A DNA stretch of 64,000 bases from Mesorhabditis belari. Its lineage: Eukaryota > Nematoda > Chromadorea > Rhabditida > Rhabditidae. Within the stretch, counting starts at the first letter, position 1, and each line of letters opens with the position of its first letter. The stretch is taken from contig CAUEEP010000134.1 in assembly GCA_958450365.1 (NCBI GenBank), positions 1 to 64,000 of the forward strand. Direction: 5' to 3'. The position numbers and the translations under genes were made by a program. Below are positions 11,052 through 23,590 of the stretch, one piece after another. Below the pieces are notes generated by a model that had not been told where the DNA came from, did not search any database, and saw only the letters and a list, made by a program, of their open reading frames with translations.

Positions 11052-11660
11052 TTGGGTTGGTGAATTGAAAACTGCGGGACTTGGAACTAAAATTTGATTC
11101 AGGCCATCAATTCATTCCAAATAATTTCCATTATTATTGACGACTTCTGTCCATTTTCAGGCAATTCCTCTTTCGCAGTAGGATTTTGGTTTGTGTGTGA
11201 GACAAGTGTGAGACTCAAAAATGGAGGACTGGAGATGTCAGCTGTCAGCCCAGTTTGAGCACTTTCTTCAAAAGAAACCCATTTTTGTGTCAATAGAAAA
11301 GTTGTAGAGAATCAAAAATTAAGCTTAGATCCAAATTTCCAAAAGGATACAGTATCATTTATCAAGAGCTATGAATGGATACTGTTAGAGCGGAATTAAT
11401 CAATCAATTCAATACCAGTAACCTTTAAGATCAAATCTATTGGGTTGGTGAATCGAAAAACCGCCGGCTATTGTCATATGTGACAGTTTGAGCACTTTCT
11501 TCAAAAGAAACCCATTTTGGTGTCAATAGAAAAGTTGTAGAGAATCAAAAATTAGGCTTATAGCCAAATTTCCAAAAAAGATACACTTAATAGTTTCGCT
11601 TAAAATGCAAGTTTTGTGAAGATTCGTAAATTTGGCTGTGCTTATCCCTTTCATCGCCGA
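11052..11660. mobile_element. Mariner-type terminal fragments
   Basis: Two left-end-like segments starting ttgggttggtgaattgaaaa (11,052) and ttgggttggtgaatcgaaaa (about 11,440), with the internal motif tgacagtttgagcactttct. The same ends bound the mariner at 42,921-44,305. No transposase frame remains. Copy in B2 at 29,120-29,700. Confidence 0.7.
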
Positions 11661-11761
11661 GAAAGAGCGGTTCTTGGGATTGCCTAGGAGGACAAGTGAG
11701 GCCCTCACTTGGAGTCCCCCCTTTCCCTTTCACTCATTTGTAATCTATTCGTCTTATCGTA

Positions 11762-11990
11762 CAACTGTAAATAAAGATATATATCTTTCGGATATTCAAC
11801 TGCAGTTTGGGTCGGTCATTTCACAGGGACTCCCTTCTAATACGTTGGAGGAGTTGAGTCGGGGTTTGTCGGAGTGTTAGAGATGGCAGGATCAATAGGA
11901 GAGTGGACTCTCAATCAATAGGAGTCCACTCTCTTTAACTTAACCCAAATTCTAGTCCATATCCGTTTACACCTAGGAACGAATCCTATT
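11762..11990. repeat. LTR-like dispersed repeat
   Basis: Contains TGTAAATAAAGATATATATC (a poly(A)-type signal), gtttgggtcggtcatttcac and tgttagagatg.cag. Four copies occur in the window: here, inverted at about 12,715-12,930, at 29,829-30,050 and at 31,386-31,600. In B2 the two copies are direct repeats 1.56 kb apart, as LTRs would be, with no coding sequence between. TG..CA ends suggest an LTR, but exact ends and a primer site could not be set. Confidence 0.5.
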
Positions 11991-12581
11991 CTGAAACGAA
12001 TTTTATTCAATTCTTGATCATTTTTCTAAAAACTTATATTAAATTGCTATTTTTTTGTTAAATTCTTATATTTATTCATTTATTTTACAAGTTTTCATGA
12101 AATTAAGCGATTTTTTGAAGAAAAGTTTCGAAAAAATCAAAATCTTTGAATTTTTATAATGAAATTCCAAAAGAATAGATAAAATTAGATAAAATAAATG
12201 ACAAAATGACAAAAGAATAAAGAAAAAGAGGTTAAAAATGATAAAATGACAAAGAAATAATCAAAAAGAGCTTAAAAATGACAAAAGAATAAAGAAAAAG
12301 CGATTAAAATGACAAAAAAACGATAATCAATTAGAAAACTTTAAACATCTTTAAAAGTATTTCAGTAAAATCCCAAAAAAACTTAACAAATCGAGCAGGC
12401 AATGCTTGGATTTGTCGATTTTTTCTTCTTTAATCCAGTTTCGGCAAAGAGAAGCGCTCTGAGCTCTTGATATCCGTCGATTGAATTCACATTTTCATCT
12501 TAAAATTGACTTTTCTTTGGATGAAAGTTTTGGCCTTTGTGAAAGTGTGAAAGTTTTGGACTTTGTGCTTTTAGGAACCTC

Positions 12582-12651
12582 TGAGCCTGAGCCTGAGCCT
12601 AAGCTTAAGCTTAAGCCTAAGCCTGAGCCTAAGCCTAAGCCTGAGCCTAAT
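12582..12651. repeat. Degenerate interstitial telomere-like tract (B1)
   Basis: Runs of gcctaa/gcctga/gcttaa, the reverse complement of TTAGGC with variants. A second tract at 13,083-13,131 abuts block A2, so the B1/A2 junction lies in it. Confidence 0.8.
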
Positions 12652-13130
12652 TCCGGATATTCAACTCAAGAGAACAAGAGTCCCAGCTCAAGAGAATTTG
12701 ATGTTTAAATTGGTGTTCTCAATTGTTTGTTCCTAGGAGTAAACAGATATGGACTAGAATTAAGTTAAAGAGAGTGGACTCCTTCTGATATTCTGTCATC
12801 TCTAACACTCCGACAAACCCCGACTCAACTCCTCCAACGTATTAGAAGGGAGTCCCTGTGAAATGACCGACCCAAACTGCAGTTGAATATCCGGAAGATA
12901 TATATCTTTATTTACAGTACAATATGAGCTACACAGCTCAAAAGGAAACTGTTTACCGAAGCCTGAGCTCTTGATATCCGTCGATTGAATTCACATTTTC
13001 ATCTTAAAATTGACTTTTCTTTGGATGAAAGTTTTGGCCTTTGTGAAAGTGTGAAAGTTTTGGACTTTGTGCTTTTAGGAACCTCTGAGCCTGAGCCTGA
13101 GCCTAAGCTTAAGCTTAAGCCTTAAGCTTA

Positions 13131-16100
13131 ATACCGCTAATAACTCACCACTTGGCTCACCAATCCTTGAGTACTTTAACGGAACTGATTATTATTCCGC
13201 TAAGTCTATATTACAGACACGAGCAGATTTGGTATACAAGAGATATATAACTTCTTGAAGAGATATATAACTACTTGTAAATTTTATTAGCACGGAACTA
13301 GTCCTACAGTCCTGCTAACTATTAGATTGACAAGAAAATTCGTAAGAAAAAAAAAGTCTGCACGGTGATTTCTTAAAAACTAAGCCATAAATTCTTCCCA
13401 AATTTTTGATAAATAAGAGATTTCTTCAGCTCAGATGACACTTTTTCAGTAACCAGCCTTTAGATCTAAAGTTTGATTTATGCGTGAAACGTTCAAACTA
13501 TGCGTCTATTAAAAGCGCTGGTCCTTTTTTGGAGCTGGGAAGCCGGCTTTGGGAACTCGGGAAGCCGGCGAACTCGTCACCTCTACGACTTCTTGCTTAA
13601 CGACTTCTTCCGAAGCCTTTACCAATGAGCTACATCAACATGTGTTTCTTTGTCAAGATAAACCCTTATGCGTTACTGTCTAACTGGTTCTTACTCTGCA
13701 ATGATGGAAAGCGCCTGCATTTGTACTTGTTCAGCCATTCCTTTATCGTGATCACATTGAATTGATTCAACAGCGAATAAAAGCATTGGATATCTAAAAA
13801 ATTTGATTTTCATTTGTTTTTCGTTTTTCTAGAAGCTCTTCTCACAGAATTAGACAAAAAGTCGATACCATAATTTCTCTAGTGCACCCCCGCCCCCGAG
13901 TCGAGTCGATTTTACGGTTTCCAAGCTTTTGCAGAAGCCCAACACTCAAATCCCCCACTAGATCTCATCGTCAGCTATATTTCCGACCCCACATCGATAG
14001 GTTCTGATAAGCTGTTCTCGAGATTTCGAGGGATTTAGGCAAAGCTTAAGATGCGCTACTATTAGTGAAAAAACGACAAATAAATTTAGAGATTAGTACT
14101 AGCTAGAATTGCTTTAAAGAAAACTAGAATCATTGACGAATCACTGACCTTTTATATACAAGATATGCATCGTCTCTCTGTTGTTTCTCCTCTGGCCAAT
14201 GAATATCGAAATCTAGTGAATGATTGACGAAAGTTGGCACAAAATAGAGACGAGCCAAGTTTTGACGTTCTAAAAGATAGAGAAGATTAATGTAATGATT
14301 ATTGTAATCAATAAACACTTAAACGAATCGCATAATCAAAAGCTGAGGAAAGCATTTTATCAACGAAAGATTAGCAAAAGGTTAAGCAAAGCAGCAAGCA
14401 AATTTCAAGTCTAACTTTGCTATTCATTTAAATGATTATCAATAGGTATACAATGAAAAAAACAAGATTTAGCCACTTCAAAAACAGATTTTTTCAAACC
14501 AAAAGATAGAGCTTTGAAGATTCTATCTCTAATGCGAAAAAAATAGCTATTGAAGTGAGCACAAGTCGCTTTTCTGTTGTAAACCTATTGAGAATCATAT
14601 AAATGAATAGCAAAAGTTAGACTTGAACTTTGCTTAGCCTTTTACTAATCTTTCGTTGATAAAATGCTTATTTTAGCTCTAACTTTTCGTGAATTTAGAG
14701 CCTTTTTTTGAGTGAGAATTGCGAAATTCAAGGTAACAGTTTCTTGGAAAAACTTTGAATGAAACGGATTTAACTAAAGTATTCTTGTTTTTAAGTATTC
14801 GTGAAAGCTGTTGTTTGAAAGCCGTCAAATTGAATCAAAGCCAATCAAAAGCCAACGTTCAACTTGTTGTTTCAAAGTGAGCAAATCGTTCGCGAGATAT
14901 TGAATCCATTCCAATTGATGTTCTGGGCTGAAAATCGTGATTTAAAACGTTGAAACTTGGAACAGGATGACCGCTTATCATCGCCACACAGTTTTTCGCT
15001 TATATTTCGTTTATTTATCATCTCTAGAATCACTTTAACTTCCTTTTTAAGAGAAAAATAAGAAAAAGAAAAATAAGAAAAACCATTTGATTTGGTCAGT
15101 ACTAGAGCCAAATTTAATGGAGATTCTAATAAAACCAATCATAAGTTGACTGAGCTTCTATACTTTTTGACTACCCACCCTTCTCCCCGACGGGTTGGGT
15201 GGGGTAAGTTTTATTGCAGAAATCTCGATTAGTTAAGCAACTTTCATTACGCTTTTCGACACTTTTCGCTAAGGAAACCTCTGTTGCTGTCAATAGATAA
15301 AAGATAGAGCATAAAAAGTTTAGTATATAGGGAAATTTTCAGAGAAATTCATTCACCCAATTTCATTGTAGAGGTTTTTGAAAAGAAAAACCACGAAGAA
15401 TAGTCTCTATTTTGGTTGTAAGTGAACGGAAAGACTTAAAAAAAGAGCTGGAAATTCTCCAAAAGCTTTCCAAATTGTGCACTGCACAAATTGTGGGTTC
15501 TCAGCCGGTCCTCCTACTCGACCCCTTTCTGGCAGCCGACGTGCTATGGGGGCGATATAAAGCACAAATTCTTGTTCAGCATCATGGCAGGGCTGAGTCC
15601 CGGCCTGAGTCAGAAAAAGACTCGGTAAAATCCCATGGTGCGGCGTGCTTGCGTCGGTTGGAAGGATACACCATGGTAAGGCGCGGCTCCGGGGTAAACC
15701 CTAGCCGAGTGACCCCCGGCTTCCACCGTGGCACAGGGGAGGCGTAGGGGGAAAATTACTATCCCCCCTGACTCATTGACAGCAGCAGGGATAGGCAAGA
15801 AGTACCCCCTGCCTCCTGGTCAATAATTCCTGTGAAAGTGTGTGTGTATTTTTTGCATTTTTCGCGGCGGCCAATTTTCTTCGCTTCAGTTTTTAGATAG
15901 ATAGAAGAAGAAATATTAAAGAAGTTCGCAAAGATCTACCGTATTTTCTCTAATAGTATAGTAGTGCACCGTGAGCGTCGCCTAAGTTGCTCGAAATCTC
16001 GAGATCCTATCAGAACCTTATCAGAACCTATAGATGTGGGGTCGGAAAATGTAGCTGACGATGAGATCTAGTGGGGGATTAGAGTGTTGAGCTTCTGTGA

Positions 16101-18114
16101 GAACCTAGAATCTATCAAGTTTTGAATCTAATTCCATCACTATTGAATTGCAAATGAGAATCTACTCAAGGGAATTGACTTTCTATATTCAAATTGTTGA
16201 TTAAATTTAGATTACAGTACTAAATTTGAAAACACTGGTTCATTTTCAGCTTTGAAACCCAAACCAAGATGTTTTCCTGGGCCCAGCTTTTCACTGGGTT
16301 TAATTTGCGCTTTGAAACTCTCCTTAATCAAATCCTAGTCTTTTGGTAGACTTTTTACTCAAAACAAATGATAAATGCTCTATTCAGTTTATCATTTTTC
16401 CTTTAAATCGATGATTTCAATATGCCAGAAAGGATGCGTTCACGTTTTTTCCCGCACAAAGCACAGATCTTTTCACAAACCGTTGCTGCTTCCATTCATC
16501 GCCTTGATTTCCTTGAGTTGCAACGAAATTCTCGAGAATTCCCCACCAATAAGTGGCATCGAAATGAACGGATTCGTGCGTATTCTAAAGTTTAAATTTA
16601 AATTTAAATCTAATTTTGCTCATCAATTTAAAACTCGTCAAATTTCACAAAAAATTTCATTTCAAAATCTTTGACGATTCAAATTTTACTTTAATTTCTT
16701 AATTTTGTTTTGAAATTTTAGCAAGAAAATCTTTATCTTTGCTCGGAAAAATCAAAAGAAAGAAGCAATTATTGAGTTTTTTTTTGTTTTTTATTAAGCA
16801 AACCTCGAGAAAGAAAAAACTTTTTGTTTTTTTGAAATATTTTTAATCCGAGCTGAAAAGTGGCAACAAAATTTTTCGAAAAATACCTGCATTGTCGATG
16901 CAAAAATGAAAAGTGAACATTGTGAAAACTGAAGCAGAATATAAACGAAAGAAGAGAAGTTTTTTTATCAGAGATTCCCTTTTTGTCCCGTTATCATTCG
17001 TTATCAAATAAAAATTTAGCCTCATTTTTCTTTTCTCTTCTAAATATTTGCCTTTCCAAGTCCTAACTTTTCCAGTCCTTTTATCCTAAATTCCACCAAA
17101 ATATCTCCCTTTTACTTTTCACTTCTCAATTTAAAAGAAATCGAACGTTTTAGGAATTTTTTTATGAAACACACAAGTCTTGAGTAGTTTTCCAGGTATT
17201 TAAAAAAAAAATCCCGGATTTTGAACAAGTCGTCATACTTTGAAAGCCTATAACTTTGTCCAGAGATTATATTTTTGCTAACTTTTTATAGATTGTAAAG
17301 AGGACATTTCAGGCTTTTTAGATCGCCTGCTCGCCCACCAACGTTGTTTACTTTTTTGAATTTTTGCATAAAAATGCAAATAAGTTGAAAGATTCAATTT
17401 CTTTTTGGCTTAGATGACAAGTTTTGAAGTTTTTATCTTCCAATTGTCCACGTTTTTCTTTTAATGTCACTAAAAAGCAGGAATCAAGTGCGCTAGAGGT
17501 TGAGCGTTTATTCGGGCACAAAGAATGGGGACTAAAACTAGCTACGATAAAAATTTCACACTCAGCAATGAAATTATCTGCATCGGTGAACATCTCTTTC
17601 ACCGGTCCACTCCATTTTTTTCGAATTGTGCCAACTAATTGGCGATCAGGCGTCTCCAGCTGTAAATAAAGATTCTTAAATCGTAAAGAATTTGAAATTT
17701 TACATCGAAAATCTTGTCCGCACAACAATTACAGCACCAATTGAAGCTGCACATGTTCGGGCCGGTGATCCTGGAAAGGTTACGATAATATGCAAATAAA
17801 GGATTAATACAGAAAGTTCTAGTTCGAGCTTTTAGTTCCGATACCTCAAAATCTCTTGCGACTCATCGGCGTTCATAATCGCCATATTGTAAGAACAACA
17901 CCCGAAACGCTCCCGCACAACACCGATCCGAAATTTGAAGTTTTAAAAAAGATTTGGCTTAACGCTAATTATCCTAAAAAGATCAGCAACAATTTCCTTA
18001 ATTTCTTTGATTAGCTGTATTAATATTGAACCAAGATCTTGATAAGTACCGGTACCGTAAATAATCAAACTAAGGATATCTAGATTAATCTATAGATAAA
18101 TCTAGATATCTAGA
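13131..18114. repeat. Segmental duplication block A, copy A2
   Basis: Near-identical to A3. It starts at a junction with degenerate telomere-like repeat (aagcttaagccttaagctt then ataccgctaataac) and so lacks the left palindrome arm. Relative to A1 and A3 it has lost about 445 bp (A3 22,495-22,938) at about 17,459, which removes the last two scramblase exons. Confidence 0.92.
17560..17936 (-). pseudogene. Orphan scramblase 3' exons in A2
   Basis: A2 carries only exons 6-8 (about 17,845-17,936; 17,704-17,770; 17,560-17,659). The 5' exons are absent because another A block lies upstream, and exons 9-10 are removed by the 445-bp deletion at about 17,459. Its exon 8 is exactly 100 bp and is the only one of the three copies that keeps the reading frame (RKKWSGPVKEMFTDADNF). 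It cannot make a scramblase alone. Confidence 0.85.
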
Positions 18115-18151
18115 TTTTTTACGGTACCGGTACTTGCCAAGATCTTGGTTC
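18028..18151. repeat. Palindromic block border, A2/A3
   Basis: Same palindrome as at 5,427-5,550, here joining two A blocks directly. Both arms are intact. It marks the exact edge of the repeated unit. Confidence 0.9.
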
Positions 18152-21100
18152 GATGTTAATACCGCTAATAACTCACCACTTGGCTCACCAATCCTTGAGT
18201 ACTTTAACGGAACTGATTATTATTCCGCTAAGTCTATATTACAGACACGAGCAGATTTGGTATACAAGAGATATATAACTTCTTGAAGAGATATATAACT
18301 ACTTGTAAATTTTATTAGCACGGAACTAGTCCTACAGTCCTGCTAACTATTAGATTGACAAGAAAATTCGTAAGAAAAAAAAAGTCTGCACGGTGATTTC
18401 TTAAAAACTAAGCCATAAATTCTTCCCAAATTTTTGATAAATAAGAGATTTCTTCAGCTCAGATGACACTTTTTCAGTAACCAGCCTTTAGATCTAAAGT
18501 TTGATTTATGCGTGAAACGTTCAAACTATGCGTCTATTAAAAGCGCTGGTCCTTTTTTGGAGCTGGGAAGCCGGCTTTGGGAACTCGGGAAGCCGGCGAA
18601 CTCGTCACCTCTACGACTTCTTGCTTAACGACTTCTTCCGAAGCCTTTACCAATGAGCTACATCAACATGTGTTTCTTTGTCAAGATAAACCCTTATGCG
18701 TTACTGTCTAACTGGTTCTTACTCTGCAATGATGGAAAGCGCCTGCATTTGTACTTGTTCAGCCATTCCTTTATCGTGATCACATTGAATTGATTCAACA
18801 GCGAATAAAAGCATTGGATATCTAAAAAATTTGATTTTCATTTGTTTTTCGTTTTTCTAGAAGCTCTTCTCACAGAATTAGACAAAAAGTCGATACCATA
18901 ATTTCTCTAGTGCACCCCCGCCCCCCGAGTCGAGTCGATTTTACGGTTTCCAAGCTTTTGCAGAAGCCCAACACTCAAATCCCCCACTAGATCTCATCGT
19001 CAGCTATATTTCCGACCCCACATCGATAGGTTCTGATAAGCTGTTCTCGAGATTTCGAGGGATTTAGGCAAAGCTTAAGATGCGCTACTATTAGTGAAAA
19101 AACGACAAATAAATTTAGAGATTAGTACTAGCTAGAATTGCTTTAAAGAAAACTAGAATCATTGACGAATCACTGACCTTTTATATACAAGATATGCATC
19201 GTCTCTCTGTTGTTTCTCCTCTGGCCAATGAATATCGAAATCTAGTGAATGATTGACGAAAGTTGGCACAAAATAGAGACGAGCCAAGTTTTGACGTTCT
19301 AAAAGATAGAGAAGATTAATGTAATGATTATTGTAATCAATAAACACTTAAACGAATCGCATAATCAAAAGCTGAGGAAAGCATTTTATCAACGAAAGAT
19401 TAGCAAAAGGTTAAGCAAAGCAGCAAGCAAATTTCAAGTCTAACTTTTGCTATTCATTTAAATGATTATCAATAGGTATACAATGAAAAAAACAAGATTT
19501 AGCCACTTCAAAAACAGATTTTTTCAAACCAAAAGATAGAGCTTTGAAGATTCTATCTCTAATGCGAAAAAAATAGCTATTGAAGTGAGCACAAGTCGCT
19601 TTTCTGTTGTAAACCTATTGAGAATCATATAAATGAATAGCAAAAGTTAGACTTGAACTTTGCTTAGCCTTTTACTAATCTTTCGTTGATAAAATGCTTA
19701 TTTTAGCTCTAACTTTTCGTGAATTTAGAGCCTTTTTTTGAGTGAGAATTGCGAAATTCAAGGTAACAGTTTCTTGGAAAAACTTTGAATGAAACGGATT
19801 TAACTAAAGTATTCTTGTTTTTAAGTATTCGTGAAAGCTGTTGTTTGAAAGCCGTCAAATTGAATCAAAGCCAATCAAAAGCCAACGTTCAACTTGTTGT
19901 TTCAAAGTGAGCAAATCGTTCGCGAGATATTGAATCCATTCCAATTGATGTTCTGGGCTGAAAATCGTGATTTAAAACGTTGAAACTTGGAACAGGATGA
20001 CCGCTTATCATCGCCACACAGTTTTTCGCTTATATTTCGTTTATTTATCATCTCTAGAATCACTTTAACTTCCTTTTTAAGAGAAAAATAAGAAAAAGAA
20101 AAATAAGAAAAACCATTTGATTTGGTCAGTACTAGAGCCAAATTTAATGGAGATTCTAATAAAACCAATCATAAGTTGACTGAGCTTCTATACTTTTTGA
20201 CTACCCACCCTTCTCCCCGACGGGTTGGGTGGGGTAAGTTTTATTGCAGAAATCTCGATTAGTTAAGCAACTTTCATTACGCTTTTCGACACTTTTCGCT
20301 AAGGGAAACCTCTGTTGCTGTCAATAGATAAAAGATAGAGCATAAAAAGTTTAGTATATAGGGAAATTTTCAGAGAAATTCATTCACCCAATTTCATTGT
20401 AGAGGTTTTTGAAAAGAAAAACCACGAAGAATAGTCTCTATTTTGGTTGTAAGTGAACGGAAAGACTTAAAAAAAGAGCTGGAAATTCTCCAAAAGCTTT
20501 CCAAATTGTGCACTGCACAAATTGTGGGTTCTCAGCCGGTCCTCCTACTCGACCCCTTTCTGGCAGCCGACGTGCTATGGGGGCGATATAAAGCACAAAT
20601 TCTTGTTCAGCATCATGGCAGGGCTGAGTCCCGGCCTGAGTCAGAAAAAGACTCGGTAAAATCCCATGGTGCGGCGTGCTTGCGTCGGTTGGAAGGATAC
20701 ACCATGGTAAGGCGCGGCTCCCGGGGTAAACCCTAGCCGAGTGACCCCCCGGCTTCCACCGTGGCACAGGGGAGGCGTAGGGGGGAAAATTACTATCCCC
20801 CCCTGACTCATTGACAGCAGCAGGGATAGGCAAGAAGTACCCCCTGCCTCCTGGTCAATAATTCCTGTGAAAGTGTGTGTGTATTTTTTGCATTTTTCGC
20901 GGCGGCCAATTTTCTTCGCTTCAGTTTTTAGATAGATAGAAGAAGAAATATTAAAGAAGTTCGCAAAGATCTACCGTATTTTCTCTAATAGTATAGTAGT
21001 GCACCGTGAGCGTCGCCTAAGTTGCTCGAAATCTCGAGATCCTATCAGAACCTTATCAGAACCTATAGATGTGGGGTCGGAAAATGTAGCTGACGATGAG

Positions 21101-23590
21101 ATCTAGTGGGGGATTAGAGTGTTGAGCTTCTGTGAGAACCTAGAATCTATCAAGTTTTGAATCTAATTCCATCACTATTGAATTGCAAATGAGAATCTAC
21201 TCAAGGGAATTGACTTTCTATATTCAAATTGTTGATTAAATTTAGATTACAGTACTAAATTTGAAAACACTGGTTCATTTTCAGCTTTGAAACCCAAACC
21301 AAGATGTTTTCCTGGGCCCAGCTTTTCACTGGGTTTAATTTGCGCTTTGAAACTCTCCTTAATCAAATCCTAGTCTTTTGGTAGACTTTTTACTCAAAAC
21401 AAATGATAAATGCTCTATTCAGTTTATCATTTTTCCTTTAAATCGATGATTTCAATATGCCAGAAAGGATGCGTTCACGTTTTTTCCCGCACAAAGCACA
21501 GATCTTTTCACAAACCGTTGCTGCTTCCATTCATCGCCTTGATTTCCTTGAGTTGCAACGAAATTCTCGAGAATTCCCCACCAATAAGTGGCATCGAAAT
21601 GAACGGATTCGTGCGTATTCTAAAGTTTAAATTTAAATTTAAATCTAATTTTGCTCATCAATTTAAAACTCGTCAAATTTCACAAAAAATTTCATTTCAA
21701 AATCTTTGACGATTCAAATTTTACTTTAATTTCTTAATTTTGTTTTGAAATTTTAGCAAGAAAATCTTTATCTTTGCTCGGAAAAATCAAAAGAAAGAAG
21801 CAATTATTGAGTTTTTTTTGTTTTTTATTAAGCAAACCTCGAGAAAGAAAAAACTTTTTGTTTTTTGAAATATTTTTAATCCGAGCTGAAAAGTGGCAAC
21901 AAAATTTTTCGAAAAATACCTGCATTGTCGATGCAAAAATGAAAAGTGAACATTGTGAAAACTGAAGCAGAATATAAACGAAAGAAGAGAAGTTTTTTTA
22001 TCAGAGATTCCCTTTTTTGTCCCGTTATCATTCGTTATCAAATAAAAATTTAGCCTCATTTTTCTTTTCTCTTCTAAATATTTGCCTTTCCAAGTCCTAA
22101 CTTTTCCAGTCCTTTTATCCTAAATTCCACCAAAATATCTCCCTTTTACTTTTCACTTCTCAATTTAAAAGAAATCGAACGTTTTAGGAATTTTTTTATG
22201 AAACACACAAGTCTTGAGTAGTTTTCCAGGTATTTAAAAAAAAAAATCCCGGATTTTGAACAAGTCGTCATACTTTGAAAGCCTATAACTTTGTCCAGAG
22301 ATTATATTTTTGCTAACTTTTTATAGATTGTAAAGAGGACATTTCAGGCTTTTTAGATCGCCTGCTCGCCCACCAACGTTGTTTACTTTTTTGAATTTTT
22401 GCATAAAAATGCAAATAAGTTGAAAGATTCAATTTCTTTTTGGCTTAGATGACAAGTTTTGAAGTTTTTATCTTCCAATTGTCCACGTTTTTCACTCTCT
22501 TTTTGATTTTAAAGTCTTCACCAAAGGAGAAAACTTTTCTTTACTGTAATTGAGTGAATTTTAATGTACTTTTGTACTCTGTACTTTTTCAATCATATCT
22601 TGTCTTTCAATTCATTTTCAACTTGTACAAAACAAATTTATTTACATTTATTAATTCGATTAGCTTAAAGTACGCTTAAAGTAGTTTTATTCATTTCATT
22701 AACTTTTTTGTTGATTTTGATTGTTTTCAAAAGCGAGAAAGTCCTGAAATTTTTGTTTTTTGCTTAAAAAACGAATATTCTATTTGAATTTTATCAAAAT
22801 TTAAACTTACAATTAAGAACGTGGCGCCAAGCAGTGTTCCTTTTGCTTTTGCGTCCAAATCAATTGGGACTAAAGACAAAAAAAAAGCTTTATATACTTT
22901 GTGCTCTAGTAAACGTTTCCCCACTGGCACACTCTTGCTTTTAATGTCACTAAAAAGCAGGAATCAAGTGCGCTAGAGGTTGAGCGTTTATTCGGGCACA
23001 AAGAATGGGGACTAAAACTAGCTACGATAAAAATTTCACACTCAGCAATGAAATTATCTGCATCGGTGAACATCTCTTTCACCGGTCCACTCCATTTTTT
23101 CGAATTGTGCCAACTAATTGGCGATCAGGCGTCTCCAGCTGTAAATAAAGATTCTTAAATCGTAAAGAATTTGAAATTTTACATCGAAAATCTTGTCCGC
23201 ACAACAATTACAGCACCAATTGAAGCTGCACATGTTCGGGCCGGTGATCCTGGAAAGGTTACGATAATATGCAAATAAAGGATTAATACAGAAAGTTCTA
23301 GTTCGAGCTTTTAGTTCCGATACCTCAAAATCTCTTGCGACTCATCGGCGTTCATAATCGCCATATTGTAAGAACAACACCCGAAACGCTCCCGCACAAC
23401 ACCGATCCGAAATTTGAAGTTTTAAAAAAGATTTGGCTTAACGCTAATTATCCTAAAAAGATCAGCAACAATTTCCTTAATTTCTTTGATTAGCTGTATT
23501 AATATTGAACCAAGATCTTGATAAGTACCGGTACCGTAAATAATCAAACTAAGGATATCTAGATTAATCTATAGATAAATCTAGATATCT
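18115..23590. repeat. Segmental duplication block A, copy A3
   Basis: Direct tandem neighbour of A2, joined at a palindromic border (18,028-18,151). Full length, with all the 3' scramblase exons. It differs from A2 mostly by single-base homopolymer changes and by the segment deleted from A2. Confidence 0.92.

Larger units (their letters stand above)
5516..13130. repeat. Segmental duplication block B, copy B1
   Basis: Colinear with 23,591-30,719 (B2) up to about 12,651. B shares its first ~330 bp (5,560-5,892) with the left end of A and then diverges at the motif cagcctttagat. It contains the 5' exons of scramblase copy 1, a MITE, a Merlin transposase pseudogene, a 9-bp minisatellite, a Merlin-type non-autonomous element, mariner remnants and an LTR-like repeat. 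After 12,651 B1 is rearranged relative to B2: a segment matching B2 31,345-31,620 is inverted at about 12,700-12,960, followed by a direct repeat of 12,463-12,620 at 12,963-13,120. Confidence 0.9.

Noticed and set aside
11762..12930. Intact LTR retrotransposon
   Set aside because: No gag/pol coding between the LTR-like repeats. They are inverted in B1 and direct in B2, and ends could not be fixed.
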